DNA from: DASPLH01 sp035627675
GTDB lineage: Bacteria > Acidobacteriota > Terriglobia > Terriglobales > Acidobacteriaceae
Reading direction: 5' to 3'
Length of the DNA: 9,037 bases
Assembly: GCA_035627675.1 (NCBI GenBank)
Contig: DASPLH010000188.1
Coordinates: 1-9,037 of the forward strand
This document shows positions 8,197-9,037 of the stretch, in pieces. The translations under genes and the position numbers were made by a program. The first letter of the stretch is position 1. Every line of letters starts with the position of its first letter. The notes under the pieces were generated by a model that saw nothing but the letters and a program-made list of their open reading frames with translations, made no database searches and was not told the origin of the DNA.

Positions 8197-9037
8197 CTAC
8201 TGTTTTTGTGCCGGTGGAAGTGTGACTTCCTTGCGCCGGTCTGCGTTCGTCTCGCGCTCGATCTGCCGGGCAACGCGCTCGACTTCGCCGAAGACGCGCA
8301 GAAGATTGCCGCCGAGAATTTTACTCACGTCCCGCTCCGAGTACCCCAGTTTCACCAAAGCCTGGGTAATCTTCGGCAGGTCGGCGGCAGAGTCCATTCC
8401 TTCCGGCATGCAGTCCACTCCGTCGAAGTCCGATCCGATGCCGACATGGTTCACGCCGGCGACCTTCACCATGTGGTCGATGTGGTCGATCAGCGCCTGG
8501 AACGGGGGCCGCGGGACCGCCTGTCTGAATTGCGCTTCCATCCGGTCCAGTTCTTTCCTGGCGTCTTCCGAGTGCGTCGCCATGTACTGGCGGTTCAACT
8601 CACGGTAGCGCGCGAACTCCGCCGGATGCTCGTCGCGGAACTTGCGGGCACGCTGGATAAACTCGTTGCTCACAAACCCGCAGTTGAAGTTCACCTGCGC
8701 CACGCCGCCGTTGCGCGCAAGCGCCACCAGCATGTCGTCCGTCAGGTTGCGGTTGTGATCCGTGATGGCCCGCGATGACGAGTGTGAGGCGATCACCGGT
8801 GCGCGGCTGACCGTAAGCGCGTGGTAGAACGTGCGGTCGCTGACGTGTGACACGTCAACCATCACGCCCAGACGGTTCATCTCGCGCACGATGGCGCGGC
8901 CCGCGTCGGTCAAGCCGGGATCGTTTAGCTTCCCGGTCTGCGGGTCCTTATTGACGTCTCCCGACGACTGCGCCCACTCTGTCGAATTCATCCAGGTCAG
9001 CGTCATGTAGCGCACGCCGAGCCGGTAGAAGTCGCGA
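8197..9037 (-). CDS. Membrane (renal-type) dipeptidase, peptidase family M19, N-terminus outside the window
   Basis: The frame is open to the right edge and 279 C-terminal residues are visible. The family hydrolyses dipeptides, including some with a D-residue at the C-terminal position, with a binuclear zinc centre. Visible landmarks are RYMTLTW, LTDAGRAIVREMNRLGVMVD, then VSHVSD with a zinc-ligand histidine at 8845-8847 and IASHSSS with a second at 8782-8784 (equivalent to H198 and H219 of human DPEP1). Next come HNRNLTDDML with the substrate-binding arginine, GGVAQVNF, and VGIGSDFDGVD with the catalytic aspartate, then the terminal GGNLLRVFGEVERV. The HxD zinc motif and any signal peptide lie outside the window. 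An insertion of about 60 charged residues (FRDEHPAEFARYRELNRQYM onward) sits before HIDHMVKVAGV. Together with the exported cyclophilin 15 bp downstream, a cell-envelope or periplasmic role in peptide turnover is plausible. Confidence 0.93.
   Translation of the reverse strand, partial: RDFYRLGVRYMTLTWMNSTEWAQSSGDVNKDPQTGKLNDPGLTDAGRAIVREMNRLGVMVDVSHVSDRTFYHALTVSRAPVIASHSSSRAITDHNRNLTDDMLVALARNGGVAQVNFNCGFVSNEFIQRARKFRDEHPAEFARYRELNRQYMATHSEDARKELDRMEAQFRQAVPRPPFQALIDHIDHMVKVAGVNHVGIGSDFDGVDCMPEGMDSAADLPKITQALVKLGYSERDVSKILGGNLLRVFGEVERVARQIERETNADRRKEVTLPPAQKQ

Overview
This is a chromosomal housekeeping window, GC-rich and almost fully coding. It comes from a free-living bacterium that I place tentatively in the Acidobacteriota. 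The reasons are the gene set, a cyanobacterial-type long isocitrate dehydrogenase, strong GGAGG-type ribosome binding sites, and GC-rich palindromic intergenic repeats of a style I associate with that phylum. The assignment is inference; no rRNA gene or other phylogenetic marker is present.

Left part, plus strand (1-3207), nitrogen assimilation: the last 55 codons of glutamine synthetase (glnA), then an intergenic hairpin, then full-length glnE. GlnE is the bifunctional adenylyltransferase/adenylyl-removing enzyme that switches glutamine synthetase off and on.

Middle, plus strand (3208-5956), TCA cycle: a 260-bp leader with two inverted repeats and a possible promoter, then NADP-dependent isocitrate dehydrogenase (icd), a 140-bp spacer with an 11-bp-arm hairpin, and malate dehydrogenase (mdh). 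The 2-oxoglutarate made by Icd is the carbon skeleton for the GS/GOGAT pathway, so the two plus-strand gene pairs are metabolically linked, though nothing shows that they share a transcript.

5957-6324 is a gene-free space between converging genes. It is filled with two families of palindromic repeats: four copies of a short GC-rich unit, and a pair of ~75-bp elements with an 80-bp period.

Right part, minus strand (6325-9037), read from right to left: a peptidase M19 (membrane/renal-type) dipeptidase that runs off the window, 15 bp, an exported cyclophilin, 56 bp, a cytoplasmic cyclophilin, then a transcription-control region, then a small SRPBCC-like protein. The control region holds a possible promoter and two terminator-like hairpins. 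The dipeptidase and the two peptidyl-prolyl isomerases look like one operon.

I did not find a clearly novel multi-gene system. The points most worth a second look are the double-hairpin leader before the SRPBCC gene (6826-6946), the structured repeat cluster at 5954-6314 that includes the mdh stop codon, and the tandem cyclophilin pair with different predicted locations and diverged binding pockets.
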